Part shown: positions 1-7,567 of the stretch, in pieces
Numbering within the stretch: position 1 is the stretch's first letter
Layout: each line of letters begins with the position of its first letter
Assembly (NCBI GenBank): GCA_023151115.1
Contig: JAKLJP010000032.1
Span: 3,227 to 67,226 of the forward strand
Length of the DNA stretch: 64,000 nt
DNA from: Anaerolineae bacterium
GTDB taxonomy: Bacteria > Chloroflexota > Anaerolineae > 4572-78 > J111
Direction: 5' to 3'
The notes under the pieces: model-generated
What the model saw: the letters and a program-made list of their open reading frames with translations, nothing else
Databases searched by the model: none
What the model was told of the DNA's origin: nothing
Program-made: the position numbers and the translations under genes

Positions 1-186
1 CTGGAACCGGCCTTTACCGCGCTGATCGCTTATGTCCTGCTGGGCGAACGACTGAACGGCTGGCAGCTTACCGGCAGCTTGCTGATTCTGACCGGCGTGG
101 TCTTCCTGAGAGTTTACGAAGGGCGGCTGGCGAGCCAACGCCCAGCCCCACCGCCGAGGGTTAGAGAAGCCGTTTCGGTGGAGTAA
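1..186 (+). CDS. EamA/DMT-family exporter, C-terminal end (5' partial)
   Basis: The reading frame is open from the first base and stops with TAA at 184-186, giving the last 61 residues of a protein that begins outside the window. The visible part reads LEPAFTALIAYVLLGERL, then a hydrophobic helix (SLLILTGVVFL) and a short basic, proline-rich tail. The 'LEP..A.....LGE.L' pattern followed by a final transmembrane helix is typical of the last repeat of EamA-domain drug/metabolite transporters (ten-helix inner-membrane exporters). The substrate cannot be told from this fragment. It converges on the MFS gene, with a terminator hairpin between them. Confidence 0.75.
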   Translation: MEPAFTALIAYVLLGERLNGWQLTGSLLILTGVVFLRVYEGRLASQRPAPPPRVREAVSVE

Positions 187-193
187 AAAAATA

Positions 194-224
194 AGGAGTG
201 CAAAAGCTAAGCTTTTGCACTCCT
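194..224 (-). terminator. Rho-independent terminator of the MFS gene
   Basis: Perfect inverted repeat 194-208 / 210-224 (arm AGGAGTGCAAAAGCT). Read on the minus strand it is followed by a T-rich run (complement of TAAAAAAATA, 184-193), as expected for intrinsic termination of the minus-strand MFS gene. It may also slow plus-strand transcripts of the DMT gene, although no T-run follows on that strand. Confidence 0.75.
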
Positions 225-228
225 GGAA

Positions 229-290
229 AACAGTAACCAATGATCAGTCTGACTGTCTGGCTACTGATTACTGTTCACTGACCACTGCCC
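229..290. repeat. Heptad tract (ACTGNNN) at the MFS stop codon
   Basis: Four consecutive 7-nt units ACTGATT, ACTGTTC, ACTGACC, ACTGCCC run from 263 to 290, with a partly complementary tract (AACAGTAACC...) at 229-250. On the minus strand this tract encodes the last residues (VVSEQ) and the TAA stop of the MFS protein, so the repeat overlaps the end of the gene. Confidence 0.7.
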
Positions 291-1587
291 CAGCTATAGA
301 AGGCGCTTCGCCGGCCCGCGAAACTGATTGGATTCGTGAAACTGCCCCTGGCCGGGTGCGTAGCACCACCAGGGTGAGAGCAATAGCCGCTCCCGTAACC
401 AGGGCCGAGGTCAGAAAGATGCTTTGGGCCGAGAGCCACCAACTAGCAACAGCTACCAATAGCGGACCAACCACCCCGCCCAACGCCGCCGACGACTCTT
501 TGAGGCCCATCACTTTGGCCCGATGTTCCTCGGCGGTCAAGTCGAGATAGAAGGCGCTCAAGGCCGGGGCCAACAGCGCTCCACCCAACCCGGCGATAAT
601 GGCGACCACAAACATCGGCCAGAACCGCTCTACCACCGTCATCCCCAGGTAGAATAACAGGTTCAAGCTAAAGCCAAGGGCAATGATCCAGCGGCGGCCA
701 AAGCGGTCGCTCAGCCGGCCCAGCGTCGTCTGGCCGGCGACCATAGCCAGACCATAACCGCCGACAATCAGGCCAAACTCGGTGGTGGTAAAGCCCAAGT
801 TATCGTAAAAGTAAAAGACCATCTGCGGCTCGATGAAGGCGAAAGCAAATACACTCACAAAGTCGAGCAGCAGCAGCGTACCCAAAATCAGCAGCGGCCG
901 GGGCAGCGAGGCCAGCCAACCGCCTGCTTCGCCATTCGCCGGACGCAGCGCGGCCACCGTCGGGCGCACCAGGACCGAGCGGGTTTCGGGCACCAAAAAA
1001 ATGGCCGATAGCAGCCCCAAAAAAGCCAGTCCTGCCGACAGCCCAAACGGGGCAGCAAAACCCCAGTGATCGTACAGGAAGCCGCCTATGGCCGGGCCAA
1101 AGATAAAGCCAGCCCCATAGCTGCCCATCAAAATCCCCACCCACTGAGCGCGCTGTTGTTCGGGCATAATATCGGCCACCACGCCCATCGCCGACGGCAG
1201 CAGGCCCGCCGTAATCGCGCCCTGGAAGAAACGCACAGCAATGTAAGCGCCGGTTGACTCGACCAGCAGATAGGCCAAGTTCGCCAGCACCACACCGGCC
1301 AGGGCTACGAGGATGAGTGGGCGGCGGCCAAAACGGTCGGCCAGCGTGCCCATAAAAGGAGCTAACAAGAACTGGGCAATAGCAAAGGCCATGGTCATAA
1401 AGCCCAGCGCCTCCACCCCAGAGCCAAATTCGCCCAGGCGCTTGGCAAAGACTGGCATGACAATGCCATAGCCGGTCATCATCAGGCCCACGCTGGCGGC
1501 TAACAGCATGATGATGGTCCGCGCCCGGCGTGGTTCAAACACGACCGCTTCTTTAATGGCAGGTTGATTTTTGGTTGAATGTTCCAT
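268..1587 (-). CDS. MFS transporter, DHA1/Tet-like drug or metabolite exporter
   Basis: About 439 residues with a 12-helix hydrophobicity pattern. MFS motif A appears in the loop after helix 2 (GTLADRFGRRPLIL) and again as a degenerate copy in the second half (GRLSDRFGRRWII), the duplicated 6+6 layout of the superfamily. This indicates proton-coupled transport at the inner membrane, in a Tet/Bcr-like efflux subfamily; the substrate is unknown. I start at the ATG at 1585-1587 (MEHSTKNQ), which has AAAAGGTG upstream. An upstream in-frame start would add 38 non-hydrophobic residues lying in the leader. A terminator follows at 194-224. The last five codons lie in a heptad repeat. Confidence 0.85.
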   Translation of the reverse strand: MEHSTKNQPAIKEAVVFEPRRARTIIMLLAASVGLMMTGYGIVMPVFAKRLGEFGSGVEALGFMTMAFAIAQFLLAPFMGTLADRFGRRPLILVALAGVVLANLAYLLVESTGAYIAVRFFQGAITAGLLPSAMGVVADIMPEQQRAQWVGILMGSYGAGFIFGPAIGGFLYDHWGFAAPFGLSAGLAFLGLLSAIFLVPETRSVLVRPTVAALRPANGEAGGWLASLPRPLLILGTLLLLDFVSVFAFAFIEPQMVFYFYDNLGFTTTEFGLIVGGYGLAMVAGQTTLGRLSDRFGRRWIIALGFSLNLLFYLGMTVVERFWPMFVVAIIAGLGGALLAPALSAFYLDLTAEEHRAKVMGLKESSAALGGVVGPLLVAVASWWLSAQSIFLTSALVTGAAIALTLVVLRTRPGAVSRIQSVSRAGEAPSIAGAVVSEQ

Positions 1588-1733
1588 GATTGCAAACACA
1601 CCTTTTGGGGATAGATTCAATTTCAGTTGGGAATTGGGGCCCAAAGCTTGCTTTGACTCTTCCAAACCAAGGTTTGGCCTCCAATTTCGGCAATCGCCCA
1701 CTCATTTTGGTTACATCCATTTCACACCTGCCC

Positions 1734-1762
1734 AGTATAGCAATGATTAGCCGCCGCGTCAT
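1734..1762 (-). promoter_or_regulatory. Candidate sigma70 promoter of the MFS gene
   Basis: Minus strand: ATGACG (1757-1762), 17-bp spacer, TATACT (1734-1739), with TGC directly before the -10 (extended -10). Predicted start is near 1727, giving a leader of about 140 nt before the ATG at 1587. Confidence 0.45.
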
Positions 1763-1790
1763 CCGATAAAAGGTGTATTCGCGACTCAAC

Positions 1791-1826
1791 AAAAAAGGGA
1801 GCGACTGGGGTAGCCGCTCCCTTAAA
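1791..1826 (-). terminator. Rho-independent terminator of the DnaB-like gene
   Basis: Inverted repeat AAGGGAGCG (1795-1803) / CGCTCCCTT (1815-1823), GC-rich, followed on the minus strand by a run of six T residues (complement of 1791-1796). It lies directly downstream of the minus-strand gene ending at 1844. Confidence 0.8.
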
Positions 1827-1843
1827 AACACTTGTTTCTACAC

Positions 1844-3049
1844 TTATTCGACAATAATTTTCTCGTCAATCAATTTCTGCTCCACCAGGTTGCCTTTGGG
1901 GTTAAAGCAGAAATGCTGCGGGCGCATTTGAAATTCCACATCAATCATAGCCCGGCCGGCCCGGTTCTTCTCCAGCGTAAAGACAACCCAATCGCGGTAG
2001 CTGTCGCTTTTGTAGGGGTTGAAGGAGACATGATCTTTGGAGAGGATGTGGAATTTGTTGTTCATGATGATGGCAATATCACACTCATAATCCAGGGCGG
2101 AACTGCCGCGCAGGTGGTACAGGTGCATACGTTTGCTGCGCAGCCCTTCGCGGTCGGCGGCCACAATAGCCACAATCGGAATATTTTGGGTCATGGCCAG
2201 GTCTTTCAACCCTTCGACAATGATGGTGACTTTGTCGTTTTCGTCGGCGGCGCGCTCCGGGTAAATGGCAATCTTTTGCAGGTAATCTAAAAAAAGGACC
2301 ATCTTGCCGCCGGTGGCTTCGGCAATCTGGCGGGTCATCTCGCGGATGCTGTTGAGTGTAGTCACGGCCGGGCTGGCCTTCATCAGAATCAGGCGGTCGG
2401 CATAGCGGTTAATTGTTTCCATCGCTTTGGCAGTCTTGGGATGCTGTGATAGAATCTGTTGTAGACCGACATTCCCATCGTTTCGTACCCACTCCCGCGC
2501 CCGTTTGCTGACCACGATGTTATGCAAATCCTTAAGGCGAATCCCCGCACTGGCATCACTGGTGGTTGGATCAATACTTTCCTGGCAAATCAGTCGGTTT
2601 AATAAGTGAACTTCACTGTGTTCATAGGAGATGTAAAAAGCGTAGGTGGCTTCATTCAAGGCCAGGTTACGGGCCATTTGAAGGGCGGTAATGGTTTTGC
2701 CAATGCCTTGTGCGCCACCCAGCAGAACCAATTCGGTGCGGCGCAGCCCGCCGCCAATCAGGCGGTCAAGCTGGTCAAAGCCGGTGGGTACAGGTAAATA
2801 TTCGTCAAGTTCACCCTGGACCACCATACGGTCGGCTTCTCTTAAAACCTGGCTCAGGCTGCGGGGGGCAGGGCCGCCGGGGCGGCGCTGGGCGGTAGCA
2901 GTCCCACGCGGCACGCGGGGCGCGGGCGATTGATCTGGAGGCGCACTCTGAGCGCTAGCTGGCGGCGTTGGCTGTGGCCGTGACGGCAGCGGCTGAACGG
3001 GGCGCTGCGATGGCGGCTGTGGCATTGGCTTTTCCGGCGAGGCTGGCAT
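1844..3049 (-). CDS. DnaB-like RecA-fold ATPase with proline-rich N-terminus
   Basis: 401 residues. The first ~75 are low-complexity, rich in Pro, Gln, Ser and Arg. A RecA/DnaB C-terminal ATPase domain follows: 'PTGFDQLDRLIGGGLRRTEL' entry, Walker A GGAQGIGKT, and Walker B MVLFLDYLQKIA ending in the DnaB-type hydrophobic-Asp-Tyr-Leu. The DnaB N-terminal helical collar domain is absent, so this is not the main replicative helicase. It could be an accessory helicase or a KaiC/RadA-like ATPase acting on DNA or protein. The start is the ATG at 3049 with AAGGGG about 6 nt upstream. It is monocistronic, with its own promoter candidate and a strong terminator. Confidence 0.8.
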   Translation of the reverse strand: MPASPEKPMPQPPSQRPVQPLPSRPQPTPPASAQSAPPDQSPAPRVPRGTATAQRRPGGPAPRSLSQVLREADRMVVQGELDEYLPVPTGFDQLDRLIGGGLRRTELVLLGGAQGIGKTITALQMARNLALNEATYAFYISYEHSEVHLLNRLICQESIDPTTSDASAGIRLKDLHNIVVSKRAREWVRNDGNVGLQQILSQHPKTAKAMETINRYADRLILMKASPAVTTLNSIREMTRQIAEATGGKMVLFLDYLQKIAIYPERAADENDKVTIIVEGLKDLAMTQNIPIVAIVAADREGLRSKRMHLYHLRGSSALDYECDIAIIMNNKFHILSKDHVSFNPYKSDSYRDWVVFTLEKNRAGRAMIDVEFQMRPQHFCFNPKGNLVEQKLIDEKIIVE

Positions 3050-3177
3050 AGTTTCCCCTTAGCATCCCACTTGTCTGTTAGAAGATGAGAAAAGCAGTTG
3101 CCTCAGCCTGTGTTCTCCCCAAACAGATTGAAGCATCTACTTTATTAGATAAGTTGTTGAAGTTGATTATCTCAGTC

Positions 3178-3206
3178 ATTATACCAGATAGGCCACCTCA
3201 AAACAA
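3178..3206 (-). promoter_or_regulatory. Candidate extended -10 promoter of the DnaB-like gene
   Basis: Minus strand TTGTTT (3201-3206), 17-bp spacer, TATAAT (3178-3183) preceded by TGG, an extended -10 element. The predicted 5' leader is about 120 nt. Confidence 0.5.
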
Positions 3207-3270
3207 CTGTGGCTTGTAGGTGATAAGTCCTAGCAATGTTAAAAGAGTTAAGGTAAAGATCAAGTAAATT

Positions 3271-3313
3271 CCCCAATCTCGTTCCCAAACTGAGTTTGGG
3301 AACGAGATTGGGG
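3271..3313. repeat. Perfect palindrome, family A (CTCGTTCCCAAAC)
   Basis: Two perfect 20-bp arms, 3271-3290 and 3294-3313, separated by TGA. Core CTCGTTCCCAAAC / GTTTGGGAACGAG. Copies sharing this core occur at 18903-18943, 23626-23666 and 23697-23727. REP-like dispersed palindrome; its right end (GGGG at 3310-3313) supplies part of the ribosome-binding region of the next gene. Confidence 0.85.
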
Positions 3314-3328
3314 AAAGGCAAACTACTG

Positions 3329-3853
3329 TTGAAAACGCATCCTTTTATCCGCCTGGCCTATCAGGCCATCGAAACCTATTTAACAACCGGCAAAATCATA
3401 GCCCCCCCGCAGCCTCTACCGGTTGAACTGGCCGAGCCTGGCGCGGTTTTTGTCTCGCTCCACCTGGCCGATGGGCGGCTGCGCGGCTGCCGGGGCACGG
3501 TTACCCCCACCCACCCCAACCTGGCCGAAGCCATTATCCACACGGCCATCGCTTCGGCCACCGATGACCCCCGCTTTCCGCCCATGACGGCGGCTGAACT
3601 GCCCGGACTGCAAGTAAAAGTAGATGTCCTCAGCCCTATGGAACCCGTGACCGACTTGAGCCAATTGGACGAAAAAATCTATGGGGTTTTTATTCAATCC
3701 GGCTACCGCCGCGCCTTGTTGTTACCCGATATCCCGTCGGTTGACAGCGTTCCCCGGCAGTTGGAACTGGTTCGGCTCAAGGCCGGCCTGTCTCCCACTG
3801 AACCGGCCGAGCTTTTCCGGTTTACAGTGACTCGTTATCAAGAGAAAGGTTAA
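3329..3853 (+). CDS. AMMECR1-domain protein
   Basis: 174 residues covering a whole AMMECR1 domain (COG2078). The 'HPFIRLAYQAIETYL' opening, 'AVFVSLHLADGRLRGCRGT', 'DPRFPPMTAAELPGLQVKVD' and 'LLLPDIPSVDSVPRQLEL' are landmarks of the family. In many prokaryotes AMMECR1 travels with MEMO and radical-SAM domains (AmmeMemoRadiSam). Neither is visible here, so it stands alone; the biochemical role is unknown. I choose TTG at 3329 because GGGGAAAGG (3310-3318) lies about 10 nt upstream and the protein then opens at the conserved HPF. A longer frame from TTG 3296 would start inside the palindrome. It ends 4 nt before the C39-like gene, suggesting one transcript. Confidence 0.85.
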   Translation: MKTHPFIRLAYQAIETYLTTGKIIAPPQPLPVELAEPGAVFVSLHLADGRLRGCRGTVTPTHPNLAEAIIHTAIASATDDPRFPPMTAAELPGLQVKVDVLSPMEPVTDLSQLDEKIYGVFIQSGYRRALLLPDIPSVDSVPRQLELVRLKAGLSPTEPAELFRFTVTRYQEKG

Positions 3854-3857
3854 GTTA

Positions 3858-5174
3858 ATGCAGACTCGTGTTCGACGCCCTTACGAAAAAAAGTTAATTA
3901 GCAAGGGCGGGGCGCTGATTTTTGGCCTGGGCCTGGGCGCTTTGCTGGCAACCGCTGCTATCGGCGTCGCCTTGGCCATGCCCACCCTTAGCCCTCATCT
4001 GGACAACCTGGTTTACCGCGCCCGCACTTATTATCGTAAACTCATACCTCATCCCGAATATTTGCCCACTCCTGTCCCGACAGCCGTGGTAACTGGGCTA
4101 ACTCCGGCGGCGCCGATCCAGGCGCACCCCCCAGAATCTACCCCCACCTCTACGGCGACTTTGTCGCCAACTTCCACCCCCATTCCCATAACAACTAGCC
4201 TCACCGAACAGGTAATTACACCTTCGCCGTCTCCTATCCCCAACGTCGCTTTGCAATCCGTTGGTAGCAGCATTCAACTCAGTGGAATTAACCATCAATG
4301 GCAAACATGGAACAACTGCGGACCGGCTACGGTAACGATGAATCTCAGCTATTTTGGCCGGCCCGAACTGCAAGCCGACGCCGCGCCTTTTCTTAAACCC
4401 AACCGCGATGATAAAAACGTCAACCCGGAAGAGTTGGCGGCCTATGCCCGCACCACCGGCATGGAAGCGCTGGTCCGGCGGGGCGGCTCGATTGAGCAGC
4501 TTAAACTTTTGCTCAGCAACAACCTGCCGGTGCTGGCCGAAACATGGCTGGTCCACGATGGCGACGGCCTGGGGCATTACCGGTTGGTTACCGGCTTTGA
4601 CGATACCGCCGACCAGTTCAACACTTTTGACTCGCTCAACGGCCCGGACTTCAAAGTGACTTATGAGCAGTTCGACAGCGATTGGCGCGTCTTCAACCGT
4701 ACCTACGTGCTGGTCTATCCGTCAGAGCAGGCTGAGACGGTGGCGGCGATTATTGGCCCGGATATGGACGACACTACCCTAAATGAACGACTGACGGCCG
4801 AGGCTCAGGCTGAAACTGAAGCTAATCCAAATGACGCTATTGCTTTTTTCAACCAGGGCGATGCTCTGACCCGCCTGGGCCGCTTTCAAGAAGCGGTAGC
4901 CGCATTTGACCGGGCGCGGCAGTTGGGGTTACACTGGCGGCGGCTGTGGTATCAATTTACCCCGTTTGAAGCGTATTATGCCGCCGGTCGCTACCAGGAT
5001 GTTTTGGACCTGGCCGAGGCGACCCTCAAAGGTTCGGGTGGTCTGGAAGAAGCTTACTATTACAAGGGGCTGGCTCTGCGAGCATTGGGTCAGCCGGGTG
5101 CGGAGCAAGAGTTTCAGGCTGCGTTGGATTACAATCCTAACTTTGCCGCCGCAGCCGAGGCGATGCAAAATTAA
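3858..5174 (+). CDS. Membrane-anchored C39-like cysteine peptidase with TPR tail
   Basis: 438 residues. A basic N-terminus and one transmembrane segment (about 15-40) act as a signal anchor. A Thr/Pro/Ser-rich linker (about 70-130) follows, then a peptidase_C39_2-type papain fold (about 140-290) with Cys in NNCGPATV, His in GLGHYRLVTGFD and Asp in FDSLNGPD, i.e. the expected catalytic Cys-His-Asp. After it come about 130 residues of tetratricopeptide-like helices (FFNQGDALTRLGRFQEAV and later copies). The catalytic part should face outside the membrane. The target is unknown; the domain is related to bacteriocin-leader and thiol proteases. Likely cotranscribed with the AMMECR1 gene. Confidence 0.8.
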   Translation: MQTRVRRPYEKKLISKGGALIFGLGLGALLATAAIGVALAMPTLSPHLDNLVYRARTYYRKLIPHPEYLPTPVPTAVVTGLTPAAPIQAHPPESTPTSTATLSPTSTPIPITTSLTEQVITPSPSPIPNVALQSVGSSIQLSGINHQWQTWNNCGPATVTMNLSYFGRPELQADAAPFLKPNRDDKNVNPEELAAYARTTGMEALVRRGGSIEQLKLLLSNNLPVLAETWLVHDGDGLGHYRLVTGFDDTADQFNTFDSLNGPDFKVTYEQFDSDWRVFNRTYVLVYPSEQAETVAAIIGPDMDDTTLNERLTAEAQAETEANPNDAIAFFNQGDALTRLGRFQEAVAAFDRARQLGLHWRRLWYQFTPFEAYYAAGRYQDVLDLAEATLKGSGGLEEAYYYKGLALRALGQPGAEQEFQAALDYNPNFAAAAEAMQN

Positions 5175-5175
5175 T

Positions 5176-5247
5176 GGAACTGAGGGAACTAAGGGAACTC
5201 GTAGGAACTGAGGGCAATAAGTTCCTTTAGTTCCTACGAGTTCCTTA
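5176..5247. repeat. Repeat-built hairpin after the peptidase gene
   Basis: Iterated GGAACTNA-type words (5176-5210) facing complementary TTCCT words. A perfect 16-bp inverted repeat pairs 5194-5209 with 5229-5244. It begins two bases after the TAA stop; no T-run follows, so it is not a canonical terminator. Confidence 0.65.
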
Positions 5248-5272
5248 AACCCCTTTAAAAAGCAGGTTATCC

Positions 5273-6445
5273 GTGTGGTACTTCCGTAGCCCTGAAATTG
5301 TCTTTGGACCGGACGCCCTCGATCATTTGACGCAGTTGAGTGGCCAGCGCGCTTTTATTGTGACCGACGAAACACTGGTCGGCCTGGGCTTTGCCCAACG
5401 AGTCCAGGAAAAATTAACGCTGGCCGGTATTGCCAGCCAGGTTTTTAGCCAGGTTGAAGCCGAACCGGCCATCGCCACCATCCAGCGGGGCGCAGACGCG
5501 ATGGCCGCCTACCAACCGGATTGGGTGGTTGGCCTGGGCGGCGGTTCGGCCATTGATGCCGCCAAAGCCATGTGGATTCTATATGAGAACCCACAGCTTA
5601 ATATTCTTGCCGTCACCCCTTTTGAACCACTGGGGCTGCGTCAAAAAGCTAAAATGGTGGCTATTAGCGCCACCAGCGGCACCGGGGCCGAAGTAACCTG
5701 GGGCATCGTCCTGACTGACCCGGAAGACCAGCGCAAAGTCGCCATCGGCTCACCGGAGAATATCCCCGATATTGCTATTGTAGACCCTTCACTGGCGGCG
5801 ACTATGCCGCCCCAACTTACCGCCGATACCGGCATGGACGCCCTCACCCACGCCATTGAAGGCTATACTTCTACCTGGAACAACGATTTTGCCGATGGCC
5901 TGTGCCTGAAAGCAATCCGGCTTATTTTTGACTACCTGCCCCGCGCCGTAGCCAACGGCGCGGATGAAGAGGCCCGCGAAAAGATGCACAATGCCGCCGC
6001 CATTGCCGGCCTCGGCTTTATCAATTCGATGTGTTCGCTGGCTCATGCGCTGGGGCACAGTCTGGGAGCGGTTTATAATTTGCCGCATGGCCGGACAGTC
6101 GGTTTGTTTTTGCCCTATACCATCCAGTTTAACAGCCTGGGCGACACCCCCCAGCCGCGCTACGCTGACCTGGCCGCGCTGTTAGGTCTACCGGCCGCTA
6201 CACCCCAGCAAGGCGCCGCGAGTCTGGTCCAGGCCATTCGCCGGCTGGCAGCCAACATCGGCCAGCCGCTCTCCATCCGGCAAGCGGCCGAGATTTCGCC
6301 CGCAGACCTGGAAAAAAATCTTGATAAACTTGTTGAAAATGCCGAAAGCGACAGTCAAATTGTCACCCCCACCCGCCCACCCAGCACAGAGGACATCCGC
6401 CAGCTCTTTCTCTATGCTTACCAGGGCAAAGATATTGATTGGTAA
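5273..6445 (+). CDS. Iron-containing alcohol dehydrogenase
   Basis: 390 residues, the usual length for group III (Fe-ADH, FucO/YqhD-like) enzymes, which interconvert an alcohol and an aldehyde with NAD(P). The nucleotide-binding GGGSAIDAAKAMW lies at 89-101. Metal ligands appear intact: Asp189 and His193 in MDALTHAIEG, His258 in SLAHALGHSLG, and His272 in YNLPHGRTVG. The start is GTG 5273 (MWYFRSPEIVFG, matching the family's N-terminus). Substrate cannot be read from sequence. It is separated from the downstream epimerase by a heptad-repeat spacer rather than a close operon junction. Confidence 0.88.
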   Translation: MWYFRSPEIVFGPDALDHLTQLSGQRAFIVTDETLVGLGFAQRVQEKLTLAGIASQVFSQVEAEPAIATIQRGADAMAAYQPDWVVGLGGGSAIDAAKAMWILYENPQLNILAVTPFEPLGLRQKAKMVAISATSGTGAEVTWGIVLTDPEDQRKVAIGSPENIPDIAIVDPSLAATMPPQLTADTGMDALTHAIEGYTSTWNNDFADGLCLKAIRLIFDYLPRAVANGADEEAREKMHNAAAIAGLGFINSMCSLAHALGHSLGAVYNLPHGRTVGLFLPYTIQFNSLGDTPQPRYADLAALLGLPAATPQQGAASLVQAIRRLAANIGQPLSIRQAAEISPADLEKNLDKLVENAESDSQIVTPTRPPSTEDIRQLFLYAYQGKDIDW

Positions 6446-6449
6446 TTAA

Positions 6450-6519
6450 GGTAGACAGTAAACGGTAGACGGGGGATTTTTCTGACTACTGATTACTGAT
6501 TACTGACTTCTGCCCACAA
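6450..6519. repeat. Heptad tract between Fe-ADH and epimerase
   Basis: A purine-rich tract with GTAGACAGTAAACG / GTAGACGG words (6453-6473) is followed by ATTTTT and a pyrimidine-biased tract of 7-nt units: ACTGATT, ACTGATT, ACTGACT, then TCTGCCC. Confidence 0.65.
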
Positions 6520-6530
6520 GGACACCACAC

Positions 6531-7508
6531 TTGATTCTGATTACCGGAGCGAGCGGCTTTCTAGGGCGAAACTTGTGCGAGCATTTAGCCAGCCAGAGCC
6601 ACTCTCTGCGGGCGCTGGTTCGACCGGCCACTGAAACAACTTTTTTAGAGAATTTGGGGATTGAAATTGCCCGCGGCGATGTGACCGATGCTGCTTCGGT
6701 ACAGGCGGCTGTGATCGGCTGTGATTACGTTATCCACGCGGCGGCCCACTTTCGGCTGTGGGGACCTCCACCGCCTTTTGTCAAAACTAACGTCGAAGGC
6801 ACACGCAATGTTTTAGAAGCGGCGCTGGCTGCGGGAGTCAAGCGATTTATTCATATCAGCACTATCATCGTGGTCGGGCCGCAGCCGCCGGGGGTCATCA
6901 TTACCGAGGAGACCCCCTGCCGGCCCTATCCCACCGACAATTATGCCCTGACCAAACACCAGGGTGAACGCCTGGCCCGCGCTTATGTGGATAAAGGACT
7001 GCCGGTGGTTGTTCTCCGCCTGGGCGCACTCTATGGACCGCACGGCCATTATGCCTTTAACCGCCTCTTTTTTGAGGAGTTTCTGCGCAATTGGCGGGTG
7101 CAGGTCCACCAGGGCCGCCATTTTATCTTTCCCTGCTACGTCGGCGACGCGGCCAGGGCGATTGAAACAGCATTGACGCGGGGGCGAGTCGGCGAGGTTT
7201 ATAACATTTCCAACCAGAGCATTTCCCATCACGAGGCCAACTTTATTGTCAGTTGCCTGGCCAATCGCAGCAGTTGGCGGATCAACTTTCCCGGCTGGAT
7301 CATGATCGAGTTTTCTCGGCTGTTAGAGTTTATGGCCCTCTTTACCCGGCGCGAACCCTTTTACCCAAAAAACCTGGAACCGTATGTTTTTCATGACTGG
7401 ATTGTGGATTTCAGCAAAGCCCAGCGCGAGTTAGGGTTTGAACCTTCCACTTTTAGCGAAGGCGCTCAACGCACGCTGGAATGGTATCGGTCTATTGGGT
7501 ACGTGTAG
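6531..7508 (+). CDS. NAD(P)-dependent epimerase/dehydratase (extended SDR)
   Basis: 325 residues. N-terminal Rossmann motif TGASGFLGRNL, the acidic residue after beta-2, and active-site Tyr-X3-Lys in YALTKHQ, with 'HISTIIVVGPQ' just before it. Resembles dihydroflavonol-4-reductase / NAD-sugar epimerase-like SDRs acting on sugar nucleotides, steroids or flavonoid-like ketones; the exact substrate is unknown. The start is TTG 6531 with AAGGA (6517-6521) upstream. The stop codon TAG (7506-7508) lies inside the GTAGCAA repeat that separates this gene from the convergent glycosyltransferase. Confidence 0.8.
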   Translation: MILITGASGFLGRNLCEHLASQSHSLRALVRPATETTFLENLGIEIARGDVTDAASVQAAVIGCDYVIHAAAHFRLWGPPPPFVKTNVEGTRNVLEAALAAGVKRFIHISTIIVVGPQPPGVIITEETPCRPYPTDNYALTKHQGERLARAYVDKGLPVVVLRLGALYGPHGHYAFNRLFFEEFLRNWRVQVHQGRHFIFPCYVGDAARAIETALTRGRVGEVYNISNQSISHHEANFIVSCLANRSSWRINFPGWIMIEFSRLLEFMALFTRREPFYPKNLEPYVFHDWIVDFSKAQRELGFEPSTFSEGAQRTLEWYRSIGYV

Positions 7509-7567
7509 CAAGTAGCAAGGTAGCAAGTAGCAGGGTAACAAAAATGCTACCCTGCTACTTGCTACTT
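7505..7567. repeat. Repeat hairpin holding the stop codons of two convergent genes
   Basis: GTAGCAA / GTAGCAAG words (7505-7539), loop CAAAAAT, then the complementary GCTACCCTGCTACTTGCTAC (7544-7563). Arms pair over about 16 bp with one mismatch. The plus-strand epimerase ends with TAG inside the left arm. The minus-strand transferase ends with TAG at 7555-7557 in the right arm, its last residues TSSK being repeat-encoded. A bidirectional terminator role is plausible. Confidence 0.75.

Noticed and set aside
1600..1690. Additional palindrome in the MFS leader (AATTGGGG...CCAATT)
   Set aside because: Partly self-complementary words (CCAAAGCTTGCTTTG, AAACCAAGGTTT) are present, but arms are short and no second copy was found in the window.
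3271..3313. Ordinary transcription terminator
   Set aside because: There is no T-run on either strand and the same core recurs at three other places, so a dispersed palindrome explains it better.
3296..3328. Longer AMMECR1 start at TTG 3296
   Set aside because: It begins inside a dispersed palindrome and adds non-conserved residues; the TTG at 3329 has GGGGAAAGG at proper distance and starts at the conserved HPF.
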